Shown here: positions 1 through 6,525 of the stretch, in pieces
Layout: every line of letters starts with the position of its first letter
Position numbering within the stretch: the first letter of the stretch is position 1
From: Bacteroidota bacterium
Lineage (GTDB): Bacteria; Bacteroidota; Ignavibacteria; SZUA-365
Direction: 5' to 3'
DNA length: 8,838 bases
NCBI GenBank assembly: GCA_018224345.1
Contig: JAGTUW010000064.1
Location: forward strand, 1-8,838
Notes under the pieces: generated by a model
What the model saw: only the letters and a program-made list of their open reading frames with translations
Told to the model about the DNA's origin: nothing
Database searches by the model: none
Made by a program: the position numbers and the translations under genes

Positions 1-1000
1 CAGCGTCGTCGGTATCTATCACGATCAGATCCTCCACACCGATGGCCGCGGCAATGCGGTTCCCGACCGTTGAGATATGGCAGTTTTTCACGTCACGGAG
101 AAACACCTGGCCCGAGATGGCATTTTCCTGTTCGTCTCTGGGGAACAACCGCGCAACTTCATCCCAGCTTCCCAGATCGTTCCATCCAAAATCAGCGGGA
201 ATGACAAAGCGATGTTCCTCTTTTTCCATGACCCCGTAGTCGATGGAAACAGGACGCATTTCACTGTACGCCTGCTCAAGAGCATGCGGGAACTCCGGTG
301 TATCGATGGCCGGTTCCAGTTTATCGAGTTCGTCCGCCAATTCGGGCAGGTGGTCAACGATACCGTTGAGCAGGACCGAGACACGCATGATAAACATGCC
401 GCTGTTCCAGACGAAATCGCCACTCTCGAGAAAACGCAATGCTGTTTCCATGTTCGGCTTCTCCGCAAAGGTCACTACAGAATAGCCGGAGTGGGAGGCA
501 TAGGGGCGATTCTGTTCATCCTTGTGAAACTGGATATATCCATAACCTGTCTCTGGGCGTGTTGGTGTCACACCGATAGTGACAAAGCCTTTGGAAGCAT
601 CAGCGACCGCGACCGCATTACTCAGTGTATCCTGAAAAGCTGCGATATCGTGGACGAGATGGTCGGCGGGGAGTACCACCATGATGGCCTCACCGACACG
701 TTTCCTCAGGATCTGTGCTCCGAGAGCGATAGCAGGCGCTGTATTTCTGCCGACGGGCTCGACGAGGATGTTCTCGGCCGGGATGCGTGGGAGTTGCCGG
801 CGTACTTCATCAGCCTGTTGCGCGCCGGTAACAACGAGAATGCGGTCATGGGGCACGATCGGGTCGAGACGGTAGACAGTGTTCTGAATCATCGTACCGT
901 TTCCGATGATCTCAAGGAGTTGCTTCGGTGTATGTGTACGACTGCGCGGCCAGAAGCGCGCACCGACCCCACCGGCAATTATCAAGGCATATGTGTCCAT
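1..1000 (-). CDS. manC: Mannose-1-phosphate guanylyltransferase (GDP-mannose pyrophosphorylase), 3' end cut off by window edge
   Basis: Makes GDP-mannose from mannose-1-phosphate and GTP in the cytoplasm, for surface polysaccharide and glycan synthesis. I translated the reverse strand by hand: 333 codons are present with no stop before the window edge; stand-alone enzymes of this family run about 350-360 residues, so only a short C-terminal piece is missing. Visible motifs: the nucleotide-binding GGVGARFWPRSR signature (residues 10-21), EPVGRNTAPA (81-90), PADH (111-114), TGYGYI (161-166), EKP (180-182), NSGMF (199-203), PVSIDYGVMEK (250-260) and GWNDLGSW (272-279). The FWPRSR form of the signature fits the GMP family rather than glucose-1-phosphate nucleotidyltransferases. 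There is no fused isomerase domain within the visible part. Start: ATG at 1000 places the signature at the usual distance from the N-terminus; an in-frame ATG at 1045 would add 15 residues but lies very close to the upstream hairpin. No clear Shine-Dalgarno is seen for either. It follows atpC in the same direction but is probably separated from it by a terminator. Confidence 0.93.
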   Translation of the reverse strand, partial: MDTYALIIAGGVGARFWPRSRTHTPKQLLEIIGNGTMIQNTVYRLDPIVPHDRILVVTGAQQADEVRRQLPRIPAENILVEPVGRNTAPAIALGAQILRKRVGEAIMVVLPADHLVHDIAAFQDTLSNAVAVADASKGFVTIGVTPTRPETGYGYIQFHKDEQNRPYASHSGYSVVTFAEKPNMETALRFLESGDFVWNSGMFIMRVSVLLNGIVDHLPELADELDKLEPAIDTPEFPHALEQAYSEMRPVSIDYGVMEKEEHRFVIPADFGWNDLGSWDEVARLFPRDEQENAISGQVFLRDVKNCHISTVGNRIAAAIGVEDLIVIDTDDA

Positions 1001-1054
1001 GCTATCATGTGTACTGTGAGCAAATCGAGATCTACTGTGCGCCATGAAAAGGCA

Positions 1055-1091
1055 TCAAAGAAAGCCCGCTCCGGTTCATCGCGGAAGCGGG
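1055..1091 (-). terminator. Probable intrinsic terminator downstream of atpC
   Basis: Read on the minus strand, CCCGCTTCCG (1082-1091) pairs with CGGAGCGGG (1065-1073): nine base pairs with one bulged base and an eight-base loop. It is followed by CTTTCTTT (1057-1064), which is T-rich but not a pure T run. It lies about 20 bp past the atpC stop and before the manC start, so it probably ends the atpDC transcript. Termination may be incomplete, in which case manC would be partly read through from atpDC. Confidence 0.6.
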
Positions 1092-1112
1092 AAACAACGT
1101 GGGGGGGGAGGA

Positions 1113-1520
1113 TCACCCTTCTCCCGCGACTTTCAGGCGATTGATTGCCCGTAAGAGAGCAAGGCGCACTCTTTCGCTATCGATATCTTCCGTATGAGAT
1201 TTCAATCGCTCTTCCGCACGACGTTTTGCGGCCTCGGCGCGAGCAACATCGATGGAATCGGAACGTTCCGCGGCATTGGCCAACACGCGCATTTGATTGT
1301 GAAACACCTGCGCACTACCGCCGCTGATTGCATATTGGATGGTATTGCCTTCCGCATCGATGACCTTGGCCAGGCCGACAGCCAGCGTTGCAAGAAATGG
1401 TGCGTGATTATATAGGATCTGGAAGCGGCCGCTTTCACCGGGACAACTCACGGACTGCACGCTGCCGGTGTATTCCTTGCGCTGGGGTGTAATTATTTCC
1501 AACTCAAACAGATTCGCCAT
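1113..1520 (-). CDS. atpC: F0F1 ATP synthase epsilon subunit
   Basis: Epsilon subunit of the F1 part of ATP synthase: part of the central stalk that joins gamma to the c-ring and can inhibit ATP hydrolysis. The protein is 135 residues, normal for the family. An N-terminal beta-sandwich domain (about 1-85) begins MANLFELEIITPQRK and contains GRFQILYNHAPFLATL; a C-terminal helical hairpin (about 88-133) carries the usual Ala/Arg/Glu-rich helices, DVARAEAAKRRAEERL and ALLRAINRLKV. The reading frame stays open for 31 codons further upstream, but those overlap the end of atpD and do not look like epsilon sequence, so the ATG at 1520 is the start. AGGAGG (1536-1541) overlaps the end of atpD but is rather far away (15 nt); GGGA at 1525-1528 is closer. 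The gap to atpD is 10 bp, so the two are surely co-transcribed and perhaps translationally coupled. Confidence 0.96.
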   Translation of the reverse strand: MANLFELEIITPQRKEYTGSVQSVSCPGESGRFQILYNHAPFLATLAVGLAKVIDAEGNTIQYAISGGSAQVFHNQMRVLANAAERSDSIDVARAEAAKRRAEERLKSHTEDIDSERVRLALLRAINRLKVAGEG

Positions 1521-1530
1521 GATTTCCCGT

Positions 1531-2940
1531 TCAGGCCTCCTGGAGCTTCTTGGCACGCTCAATTGCTTCTTCGATCGTACCGACGTACATGAAGGCATTC
1601 TCGGGCAAGTCATCGCACTGCCCGGTTATGATCATTTCGAAGCCCTCGATGGTATCTTCGACCTTCACATATTTGCCCTTGTAGCCGGTGAACTGTTCGG
1701 CAACGAAGAACGGCTGGGAGAGAAAGCGCTGAATACGTCGTGCTCGATGCACGGTGAGTTTGTCCTCATCCGACAATTCATCAATACCGAGGATATTGAT
1801 AAGATCCTGCAGATCCTTGTAGGTTTGCAGTATCTTCTTGACATTTTGCGCAACGGAATAATGCCGTTCGCCAATCACGTTCGGATCCAGAATACGCGAA
1901 GTAGAATCCAGCGGGTCGACAGCGGGATAAATGCCGAGTTCCGCGATCTGCCTGCTGAGCACCGTTGTCGCATCAAGATGCGAGAAGGTCGTCGCAGGTG
2001 CGGGATCCGTCAAGTCATCTGCCGGGACATACACCGCCTGCACGGATGTGATCGAGCCCTTGTTGGTGGAGGTAATGCGCTCCTGCAATTCTCCCATTTC
2101 CGTGGCCAGTGTCGGTTGATATCCCACTGCGGAAGGCATGCGGCCGAGCAATGCGGAGACTTCGGAGCCCGCCTGGGTGAAACGGAAAATATTGTCAATG
2201 AAGAGCAGAACGTCCTTCCCCTCGACATCACGGAAATATTCCGCCATTGTGAGTGCAGTCAGAGCGACACGTTGTCGCGCGCCCGGGGGTTCGTTCATCT
2301 GGCCGAACACCAGTGTTGTTTTATCGATCACACCGGATTCGGTCATCTCAATATACAGGTCATTCCCTTCCCGGGTGCGCTCGCCGACACCACCGAACAC
2401 GGAATACCCACCGTGGTGCATTGCGATATTGTTGATCAACTCCATGATCACAACGGTCTTTCCGACGCCTGCACCACCAAAGAGCCCTGTTTTTCCGCCT
2501 TTTGAATATGGTTCAAGCAAGTCAATGACCTTGATGCCCGTTTCGAACATTTCACTGCTGGTCGAAAGTTCATCAAAGGCAGGTGCATGACGGTGTATGG
2601 GGAAACGGATGTCGGATGCAATGGGTCCCTTGTCGTCAATCGGTTCACCGATCACGTTGATCAGGCGGCCGAGGGTTGCAGGACCGACCGGCACGATTAT
2701 CTGCTCACCGGTATCGACGGCATCCATGCCGCGGACGAGCCCGTCGGTCGAATCCATCGCAACGGTGCGTACCCGGTTGTCACCGAGATGCTGCTGCACC
2801 TCTACAACGAGAGTGTTATCCCTGCCCTCGGAATCCGTTCGTGCAATATGCAGCGCATTTAAAATCGCCGGAAGCTGCGCATCGGAGAAATCCACGTCGA
2901 CAACGGGTCCGATAACCTGTACGATGCTGCCCTTATTCAT
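1531..2940 (-). CDS. atpD: F0F1 ATP synthase beta subunit
   Basis: Catalytic beta subunit of F1, which makes ATP from ADP and phosphate as the stalk rotates; it sits on the cytoplasmic face of the inner membrane. The protein is 469 residues, full length for the family. Residues 1-80 form the beta-barrel domain (MNKGSIVQVIGPVVDVDF). The Walker A P-loop GGAGVGKT is at 155-162, the catalytic Glu is E187 in GGVGERTREGND, Walker B is LLFIDN (245-250), and the signature PAVDPLDSTS is at 339-348. The DELSDED loop at 387-393 corresponds to the DELSEED lever that contacts gamma. Every active-site residue I checked is intact. It is the first gene of a two-gene unit with atpC; the a, b, c, alpha, gamma and delta subunit genes are not nearby, since a GH13 gene lies upstream. 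The start at 2940 matches the family N-terminus and has a weak AGGA close to the ATG. Confidence 0.99.
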   Translation of the reverse strand: MNKGSIVQVIGPVVDVDFSDAQLPAILNALHIARTDSEGRDNTLVVEVQQHLGDNRVRTVAMDSTDGLVRGMDAVDTGEQIIVPVGPATLGRLINVIGEPIDDKGPIASDIRFPIHRHAPAFDELSTSSEMFETGIKVIDLLEPYSKGGKTGLFGGAGVGKTVVIMELINNIAMHHGGYSVFGGVGERTREGNDLYIEMTESGVIDKTTLVFGQMNEPPGARQRVALTALTMAEYFRDVEGKDVLLFIDNIFRFTQAGSEVSALLGRMPSAVGYQPTLATEMGELQERITSTNKGSITSVQAVYVPADDLTDPAPATTFSHLDATTVLSRQIAELGIYPAVDPLDSTSRILDPNVIGERHYSVAQNVKKILQTYKDLQDLINILGIDELSDEDKLTVHRARRIQRFLSQPFFVAEQFTGYKGKYVKVEDTIEGFEMIITGQCDDLPENAFMYVGTIEEAIERAKKLQEA

Positions 2941-2986
2941 TCCTGTCTTCTTCGCTGATTGTTACATGCAATTTATAATAGACTGT

Positions 2987-3015
2987 AAGATAGAGGGAAC
3001 CTGCAACTTTTACAA
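2987..3015 (-). promoter_or_regulatory. Candidate promoter of atpDC
   Basis: On the minus strand TTGTAA (3010-3015) is separated by 17 bp from TATCTT (2987-2992), which also resembles the Bacteroidota -7 box TAnnTTTG in its first six positions. Transcription would start near 2980 and give a leader of about 40 nt before the atpD ATG at 2940. The rest of the 244-bp gap between atpD and the GH13 gene holds a tandem repeat (3115-3184) and nothing else I recognise. Assigned by pattern only. Confidence 0.45.
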
Positions 3016-3114
3016 TACCCGGTTTATTGATGCTGAATCGGCAGGACACGGGATTGACATGACCACTTCACTGCCGGGATCTGACGGATTGCTCTTGCGA
3101 AGGACTTCCCCCAA

Positions 3115-3184
3115 CCGGATCATGTGAAAGCCGGATCATGTGAAAGCCGGATCGTGTGAAAGCCGGATCGTGTGAAAGCCGGAT
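3115..3184. repeat. 16-bp tandem repeat, about 4.4 copies, abutting the GH13 stop codon
   Basis: Four perfect-length units follow each other without gaps: CATGTGAAAGCCGGAT at 3121-3136 and 3137-3152, then CGTGTGAAAGCCGGAT at 3153-3168 and 3169-3184. They are preceded by a partial copy CCGGAT (3115-3120). The two left units are identical to each other, as are the two right units; the pairs differ at one base (A/G at unit position 2). The array ends exactly at the last base of the GH13 stop codon (3185-3187 on the plus strand), so it forms the start of that gene's 3' untranslated region. The unit length is not a multiple of three and I see no strong internal inverted repeat. Confidence 0.95.
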
Positions 3185-4975
3185 CTATCTGGGAGGCAGA
3201 AGGATGGTCGCCGTTCGACCGGGGATAACGAAGGAAACTGCGTCGCGTCGTGTATAGAAAGAAAGGTCGTGAAACGGATCGTAAAGACGCACACCATCCG
3301 GAAGTCCGAGATATGGCAGAACGCAGGGTTGCGCCTCTTCTCCTGCATTGACGATGACAAACACTTTCTCCGCTCCCGCCGTACGCATAAACCCGTACAG
3401 CGATGCGTAATCGTCGATGAGCAGGGTTTGTGTCTCGCCGCTTCTCAATGCAGTCCATTCCTTCCGGAGCTGAATGAGTTTCCTGTAATAGTTATACAGA
3501 CTGCTGTCAAAACGATTCGGGTAGGGGGTAAGGTCACCGTTGACTTCGAAGGAAACTTCATGCGCGTAGTTGCGGTCCGGCCAGAGCATTGGCTTACGGT
3601 TGTCCGGGTCATCACCACCCCACATCCCTGCCTCATTGCCATAGTAAATGACCGGTGATCCGGGGAGAGTAAATTGCAGCAGCAACAGGACACGCCGCAA
3701 ATCCTGCTCGCTTTCGTCCGGGGGACGTATTTGATAAGTGGGATTTCGCCTTACTGTGTTGTGACGATCATACGGGAGCGCGTCGTTGACACACATCGAA
3801 GCGAGACGATCTGTCTCGTGGAAGTCGATCAGATTCCATAATACATCTCCACTCTGTAATGTCGTACGGCTGCGAAGAGACATCAATCGGCTGTCGAGCG
3901 TTGTACTGCTGATGATTCTGCTCAGCAGAAATTCGCTGACCGCTTTCCCGAACTGACGCGTGTTGTCAATGTCGAAGGGTGCAACGGTGTTGCCTTGTGC
4001 TTGATTCATATTCACGAGCAGAACATCGGGATTGATGGAGCGGCAGTGATCGGTCCACTCTCTCCAGAACTCCTCCGGGATCTCTCCGGCAAGATCGATG
4101 CACCACCCGTCAATACCATCGGATGGATCACCGTCCCCATCAGGGTCCATCCATCGCTGCGTCGCCGCGAAGATGTGGTCCCGGGGACCAGCGACCAGAC
4201 CGAGCGTGTCCTGCTGCAGCACCGGAAAAGCATCGATACCCCACATGTTCTTATACTGGAACTCCGATTCGAATGGAGTCTCGGGCCTGTCCCACTGCCG
4301 GACGACGAACCAGTCTCCGTACAGAGATTTCTCCTGCTTCTTCAGTACATCCCGGAAGGCCCGGAAATGGACGCCCACATGCGCGAACTGAGCCATCATC
4401 AGCACCCGCATATCACGGCGATGCGCTTGCGCGATAAGTTCGACAAAACGCCGATCGGCGGAGGTCATGCGCCAGGTCGACGGGTCATGCAGAGTTTCCT
4501 GGTCAAGGAGCGCGGTATCAGCATCGGTGACGGGGCCAAAATGCCTGTCAATGTGATGATAGGAGGCGACATCGAATTTATGCGCCGACCTTGCCACGAA
4601 CATGGGAGTCAGGATCAATCCCTGCACGCCAAGCTCCCGGAGATAATCCAGTCGCCCGATCAATCCGTCCAGGTCCCCTCCGTATTGACGCAGCATCGCC
4701 GCAGAGTAAAATTCTTCATGCAGCATCTTTTCTTCGATACTGCGCTCATACCAGTTCGCCGTCCATTCCGAGACTTTCCAGGGAATACGCTGATCATCGA
4801 ACACGTAGGCCGCAGTCGGATCGTTCGGCGTGTCGCCATTTTCAAAACGATCCGGCATAACGAGATACCAGACCATGCCCCGGGCCCACTCAGGAGCCTC
4901 AAGCACCTGGCCGATCAGTGTGTGCGAAAACAATGTCCCGCCCAAGACGAATATGAGCAACAGCGTCCGTATCAT
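3185..4975 (-). CDS. Exported GH13 alpha-amylase-like protein with degenerate catalytic motifs
   Basis: 596 residues with the layout of an alpha-amylase/neopullulanase/cyclomaltodextrinase GH13 protein. A hydrophobic N-terminal segment (residues 4-22, LLLIFVLGGTLF and onward) looks like a signal peptide, so it probably acts outside the cytoplasm. Clear family landmarks: YLVMPDRFENGD (37-48), GGDLDGLIGRLDYLRELG (99-116), HKFDVASYHHIDRHFG (132-147), DGIDGWCIDLAGEI (286-299), PGSPVIYYGNEAGMWGG (438-454) and a C-terminal beta domain (about 510-596). The catalytic regions are altered. Region I, usually like DxVFNH, reads MAQFAH (194-199). Region II keeps the nucleophile-position Asp (D294), but the near-invariant Arg two residues before it is Cys292. 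Region III, where the acid/base Glu belongs (GEIW), reads NMNQ (322-325). Region IV, usually HD, reads HE (386-387). Ordinary GH13 hydrolysis is therefore unlikely; a binding role or altered chemistry is possible. Start: ATG at 4975 gives the signal peptide; the frame stays open to an ATG at 5095, but that 40-residue extension would bury it. Confidence 0.9.
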   Translation of the reverse strand: MIRTLLLIFVLGGTLFSHTLIGQVLEAPEWARGMVWYLVMPDRFENGDTPNDPTAAYVFDDQRIPWKVSEWTANWYERSIEEKMLHEEFYSAAMLRQYGGDLDGLIGRLDYLRELGVQGLILTPMFVARSAHKFDVASYHHIDRHFGPVTDADTALLDQETLHDPSTWRMTSADRRFVELIAQAHRRDMRVLMMAQFAHVGVHFRAFRDVLKKQEKSLYGDWFVVRQWDRPETPFESEFQYKNMWGIDAFPVLQQDTLGLVAGPRDHIFAATQRWMDPDGDGDPSDGIDGWCIDLAGEIPEEFWREWTDHCRSINPDVLLVNMNQAQGNTVAPFDIDNTRQFGKAVSEFLLSRIISSTTLDSRLMSLRSRTTLQSGDVLWNLIDFHETDRLASMCVNDALPYDRHNTVRRNPTYQIRPPDESEQDLRRVLLLLQFTLPGSPVIYYGNEAGMWGGDDPDNRKPMLWPDRNYAHEVSFEVNGDLTPYPNRFDSSLYNYYRKLIQLRKEWTALRSGETQTLLIDDYASLYGFMRTAGAEKVFVIVNAGEEAQPCVLPYLGLPDGVRLYDPFHDLSFYTRRDAVSFVIPGRTATILLPPR

Positions 4976-4980
4976 TGTGT

Positions 4981-5008
4981 AAAATAGAAATCCCCCCTCT
5001 ATTGGCAA
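4981..5008 (-). promoter_or_regulatory. Possible promoter of the GH13 gene, which would give an almost leaderless mRNA
   Basis: On the minus strand TTGCCA (5003-5008) and TATTTT (4981-4986) are separated by 16 bp and lie immediately before the ATG at 4975, with only five bases between the second box and the ATG. If used, the transcript would begin at or next to the start codon. This would fit the lack of a well-placed Shine-Dalgarno: AGGGGGGA ends 15 nt from the ATG. The spacer contains a run of six G. Weak, pattern-based call. Confidence 0.3.
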
Positions 5009-5078
5009 AAGAAATATGTCCTGTGCGGCCCGGAAGAAAAATCCGGAGTGGGAGTTTTCGGCGGATTTATGAAGGGAG

Positions 5079-5115
5079 AAGACGTCTGTTACCATGCGGA
5101 AATTAAGACGTCTGT
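5079..5115. repeat. Pair of palindromic direct repeats, possible operator upstream of the GH13 gene
   Basis: AAGACGTCTGT occurs at 5079-5089 and again at 5105-5115, 26 bp apart start to start. The match extends to AAGACGTCTGTTA versus AAGACGTCTGTAA. Each copy contains the perfect 8-bp palindrome AGACGTCT, as expected for a dimeric regulator's binding site. The pair lies about 105-140 bp upstream of the GH13 start and about 35-70 bp upstream of the plus-strand TATCTTTG box, so it could serve either direction. No regulator gene is visible in the window. Confidence 0.4.
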
Positions 5116-5150
5116 AATGAAGAATTCAGTCCGTTGAAAGGTGGAGGTGT

Positions 5151-5158
5151 TATCTTTG
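5151..5158 (+). promoter_or_regulatory. TATCTTTG box, candidate -7 element for a plus-strand transcript
   Basis: TATCTTTG is an exact match to TAnnTTTG, the -7 element described for Bacteroidota primary sigma factors. A TTG at 5134-5136 lies upstream, but the 14-bp spacing is shorter than usual and no better -33 element is present. The box is also the left arm of a perfect inverted repeat, TATCTT-6 bp-AAGATA (5151-5168), which could instead be a regulator site or support a weak box on the other strand. Its main support is the strong plus-strand terminator about 100 bp downstream. Confidence 0.35.
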
Positions 5159-5163
5159 TATCA

Positions 5164-5288
5164 AGATACTGGCACGCATTCGTTCGAAGTATGAGCAGGA
5201 TGCACACCACCTCCGACCAAAACAAATAGCGAAGTACCTCTGTGTGTATGTGTGGAACGAGGAGTGCGATTGCGCTCCTCGTTTTTTT
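5164..5288 (+). ncRNA. Candidate small RNA of about 125 nt (no known family recognised)
   Basis: A TATCTTTG box at 5151 and a near-perfect intrinsic terminator at 5256-5288 bracket about 125 bp of plus-strand sequence. No plus-strand protein gene lies upstream to explain the terminator, because both flanking genes (GH13 and rlmI) are on the minus strand. The body contains ATG...TAG for 12 codons (5191-5229) without a usable ribosome-binding site, and complementary stretches CACAC (5203-5207) and GTGTG (5242-5246). I do not recognise 6S, tmRNA, SRP RNA or a riboswitch in it. Ends are estimates; the strand is set by the T run. Confidence 0.4.
5256..5288 (+). terminator. Strong intrinsic terminator, plus-strand direction
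   Basis: A5257-C5267 pairs with G5272-T5282: an 11-bp stem (one G-T wobble) with a GATT tetraloop, extendable by one A-T pair, followed at once by seven T (5282-5288). In the minus direction the hairpin is followed by only two T and then CCACAC, so it is a poor terminator for rlmI, though it begins 6 bp past the rlmI stop and could protect that mRNA's 3' end. Confidence 0.85.
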
Positions 5289-5293
5289 CCGCG

Positions 5294-6493
5294 TCAGTCC
5301 ATGATACAGAGCAACCCTTTGAGATACCAGGATTCCGGTACCGCCGATGCCATTGGGTGATCCGGTGCCTGTGTCATCATCCGCAGGGTACGAACATGCC
5401 GTCGTGCATCGACGGCAGCATCCGCCACAATTTTACTGAAGAGTGGCAGCGGGATATGCCCGCTGCAGGAGAAGGTAAACAGCAGTCCACTGGGACGCAG
5501 CAGTTTCATTGCGAGCAGATTGATATCCTTATATCCACGTGCGGCACGGTCAACCTGCGATTTTGACGTCGCAAATTTCGGGGGATCGAGCACAATCACA
5601 TCGAATTGCCGTGCTTCATCGCGACATCGCCGCAGGCAGGAGAACACATCCATCTGCATCTGTTCGTAACGGTTTTCACTCAGATCGTTGAGAGTGAGAT
5701 TGCGACGGGCAATTGCAAGTGCGTCAGCGGAGACATCGACATCCGTAACACGGATGGCCCCGCCCGCCAATGCATACATGGCAAACGCACCTGTATAGGA
5801 AAAACAGTTCAGCACCTCCGCTCCTTCCACCATTGTACCAAGCAGTGCGCGGTTATCCCGCTGATCGAGATAGAAGCCCGTCTTGTGTCCTGCAACGATA
5901 TCCACGGCGAAACGAAGTCCATGTTCGCGAATCAGGCAGTGGGCGGCAGGAACGGGACTCCCGACAGGACCTGCGCGCACCGCCAGTCCTTCCTTGACTC
6001 GCGCATCGCCATCCGACCGTTCATACAGGAAGGCGTCAGCGTAGTATTCCCTGAGGAATGATATGATGACGTCCTTCCACCTCTCCGCGCCCGCAGAGAG
6101 AAACTGCAGGAGCAGCGTATTGTCATAGCGGTCGATGATGACACCGGGCAGCAGATCGGCTTCAGAAGCGAGCAATCGGAATGCATTGCAGTCAGTATTA
6201 ACAAACAAGCGATCGCGCAGAGTAATCGCGGAAGAGATGCGCCGCCGGAAAAACTCCTCATCAACAATCTCCTCCGCATCGAAGGTCCACATACGCGCAC
6301 GGATTTGGGATTGTGGCGACCAGGCGGCCCAACCGAGCGGGTGGCCCGTGCTGTCGAGCACATGCACGGTATCTCCCGGAGCCGGAGAACCTTTGACATT
6401 ACGTATCGCGCCTGAAAAAATCCAGGGATGACGGCGCAGGACGGAACCCTCCCTGCCCTGCAGCAATGTTACGACGGGGGATCGATTACTCAT
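5294..6493 (-). CDS. rlmI: 23S rRNA (cytosine-5) methyltransferase, RlmI/YccW family
   Basis: SAM-dependent methyltransferase; the E. coli member makes 5-methylcytosine at position 1962 of 23S rRNA. 399 residues from the chosen start, against 396 in E. coli, and alignable along the whole length. The N-terminal PUA domain (about 1-75) contains GREGSVLRRHPWIFSGAI and SPQSQIRARMWTFD. A central domain carries SEADLLPGVIIDRYDN. The C-terminal Rossmann-like domain has GHKTGFYLDQRDNR (202-215), the SAM-binding NCFSYTGAF (229-237), LDPPKF (302-307) and the catalytic-cysteine motif FSCSG (351-355; Cys353). All key motifs are intact. Start: ATG at 6493 fits the family N-terminus and has GGA six bases upstream; an in-frame ATG at 6508 would add five residues (MTGTS). 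It lies 32 bp downstream of the PUA/DUF3883-like gene in the same direction, so the two are probably one operon. Confidence 0.95.
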   Translation of the reverse strand: MSNRSPVVTLLQGREGSVLRRHPWIFSGAIRNVKGSPAPGDTVHVLDSTGHPLGWAAWSPQSQIRARMWTFDAEEIVDEEFFRRRISSAITLRDRLFVNTDCNAFRLLASEADLLPGVIIDRYDNTLLLQFLSAGAERWKDVIISFLREYYADAFLYERSDGDARVKEGLAVRAGPVGSPVPAAHCLIREHGLRFAVDIVAGHKTGFYLDQRDNRALLGTMVEGAEVLNCFSYTGAFAMYALAGGAIRVTDVDVSADALAIARRNLTLNDLSENRYEQMQMDVFSCLRRCRDEARQFDVIVLDPPKFATSKSQVDRAARGYKDINLLAMKLLRPSGLLFTFSCSGHIPLPLFSKIVADAAVDARRHVRTLRMMTQAPDHPMASAVPESWYLKGLLCIMD

Positions 6494-6525
6494 GGATGTT
6501 CCAGTCATGGAAGCCGCTGACCTGT

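Noticed and set aside
1101..1108. Run of eight G between atpC and the terminator, as a phase-variation tract
   Set aside because: It lies just after the atpC stop, outside coding and promoter sequence, so slippage there would have no obvious effect.
77..1144. Plus-strand open frame of 355 codons
   Set aside because: It is the reverse-strand shadow of manC and the atpC 3' end; the minus-strand translation shows a complete set of nucleotidyltransferase motifs and the plus frame matches nothing.
1468..2505. Plus-strand open frame of 345 codons
   Set aside because: Antisense shadow of atpD, whose identity is beyond doubt.
3115..3184. Short CRISPR-like array
   Set aside because: The units are contiguous with no spacers, only 16 bp long, and no cas gene is present.
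3995..4987. Plus-strand open frame of 330 codons
   Set aside because: Antisense shadow of the GH13 gene; its translation has no recognisable domain.
4976..5095. 40-residue N-terminal extension of the GH13 protein
   Set aside because: It would place the signal peptide in the interior, and this stretch contains the candidate promoter and one repeat of the palindromic pair.
5191..5229. 12-codon leader peptide before the plus-strand terminator
   Set aside because: No Shine-Dalgarno, no run of regulatory codons, and no downstream plus-strand gene for it to control.
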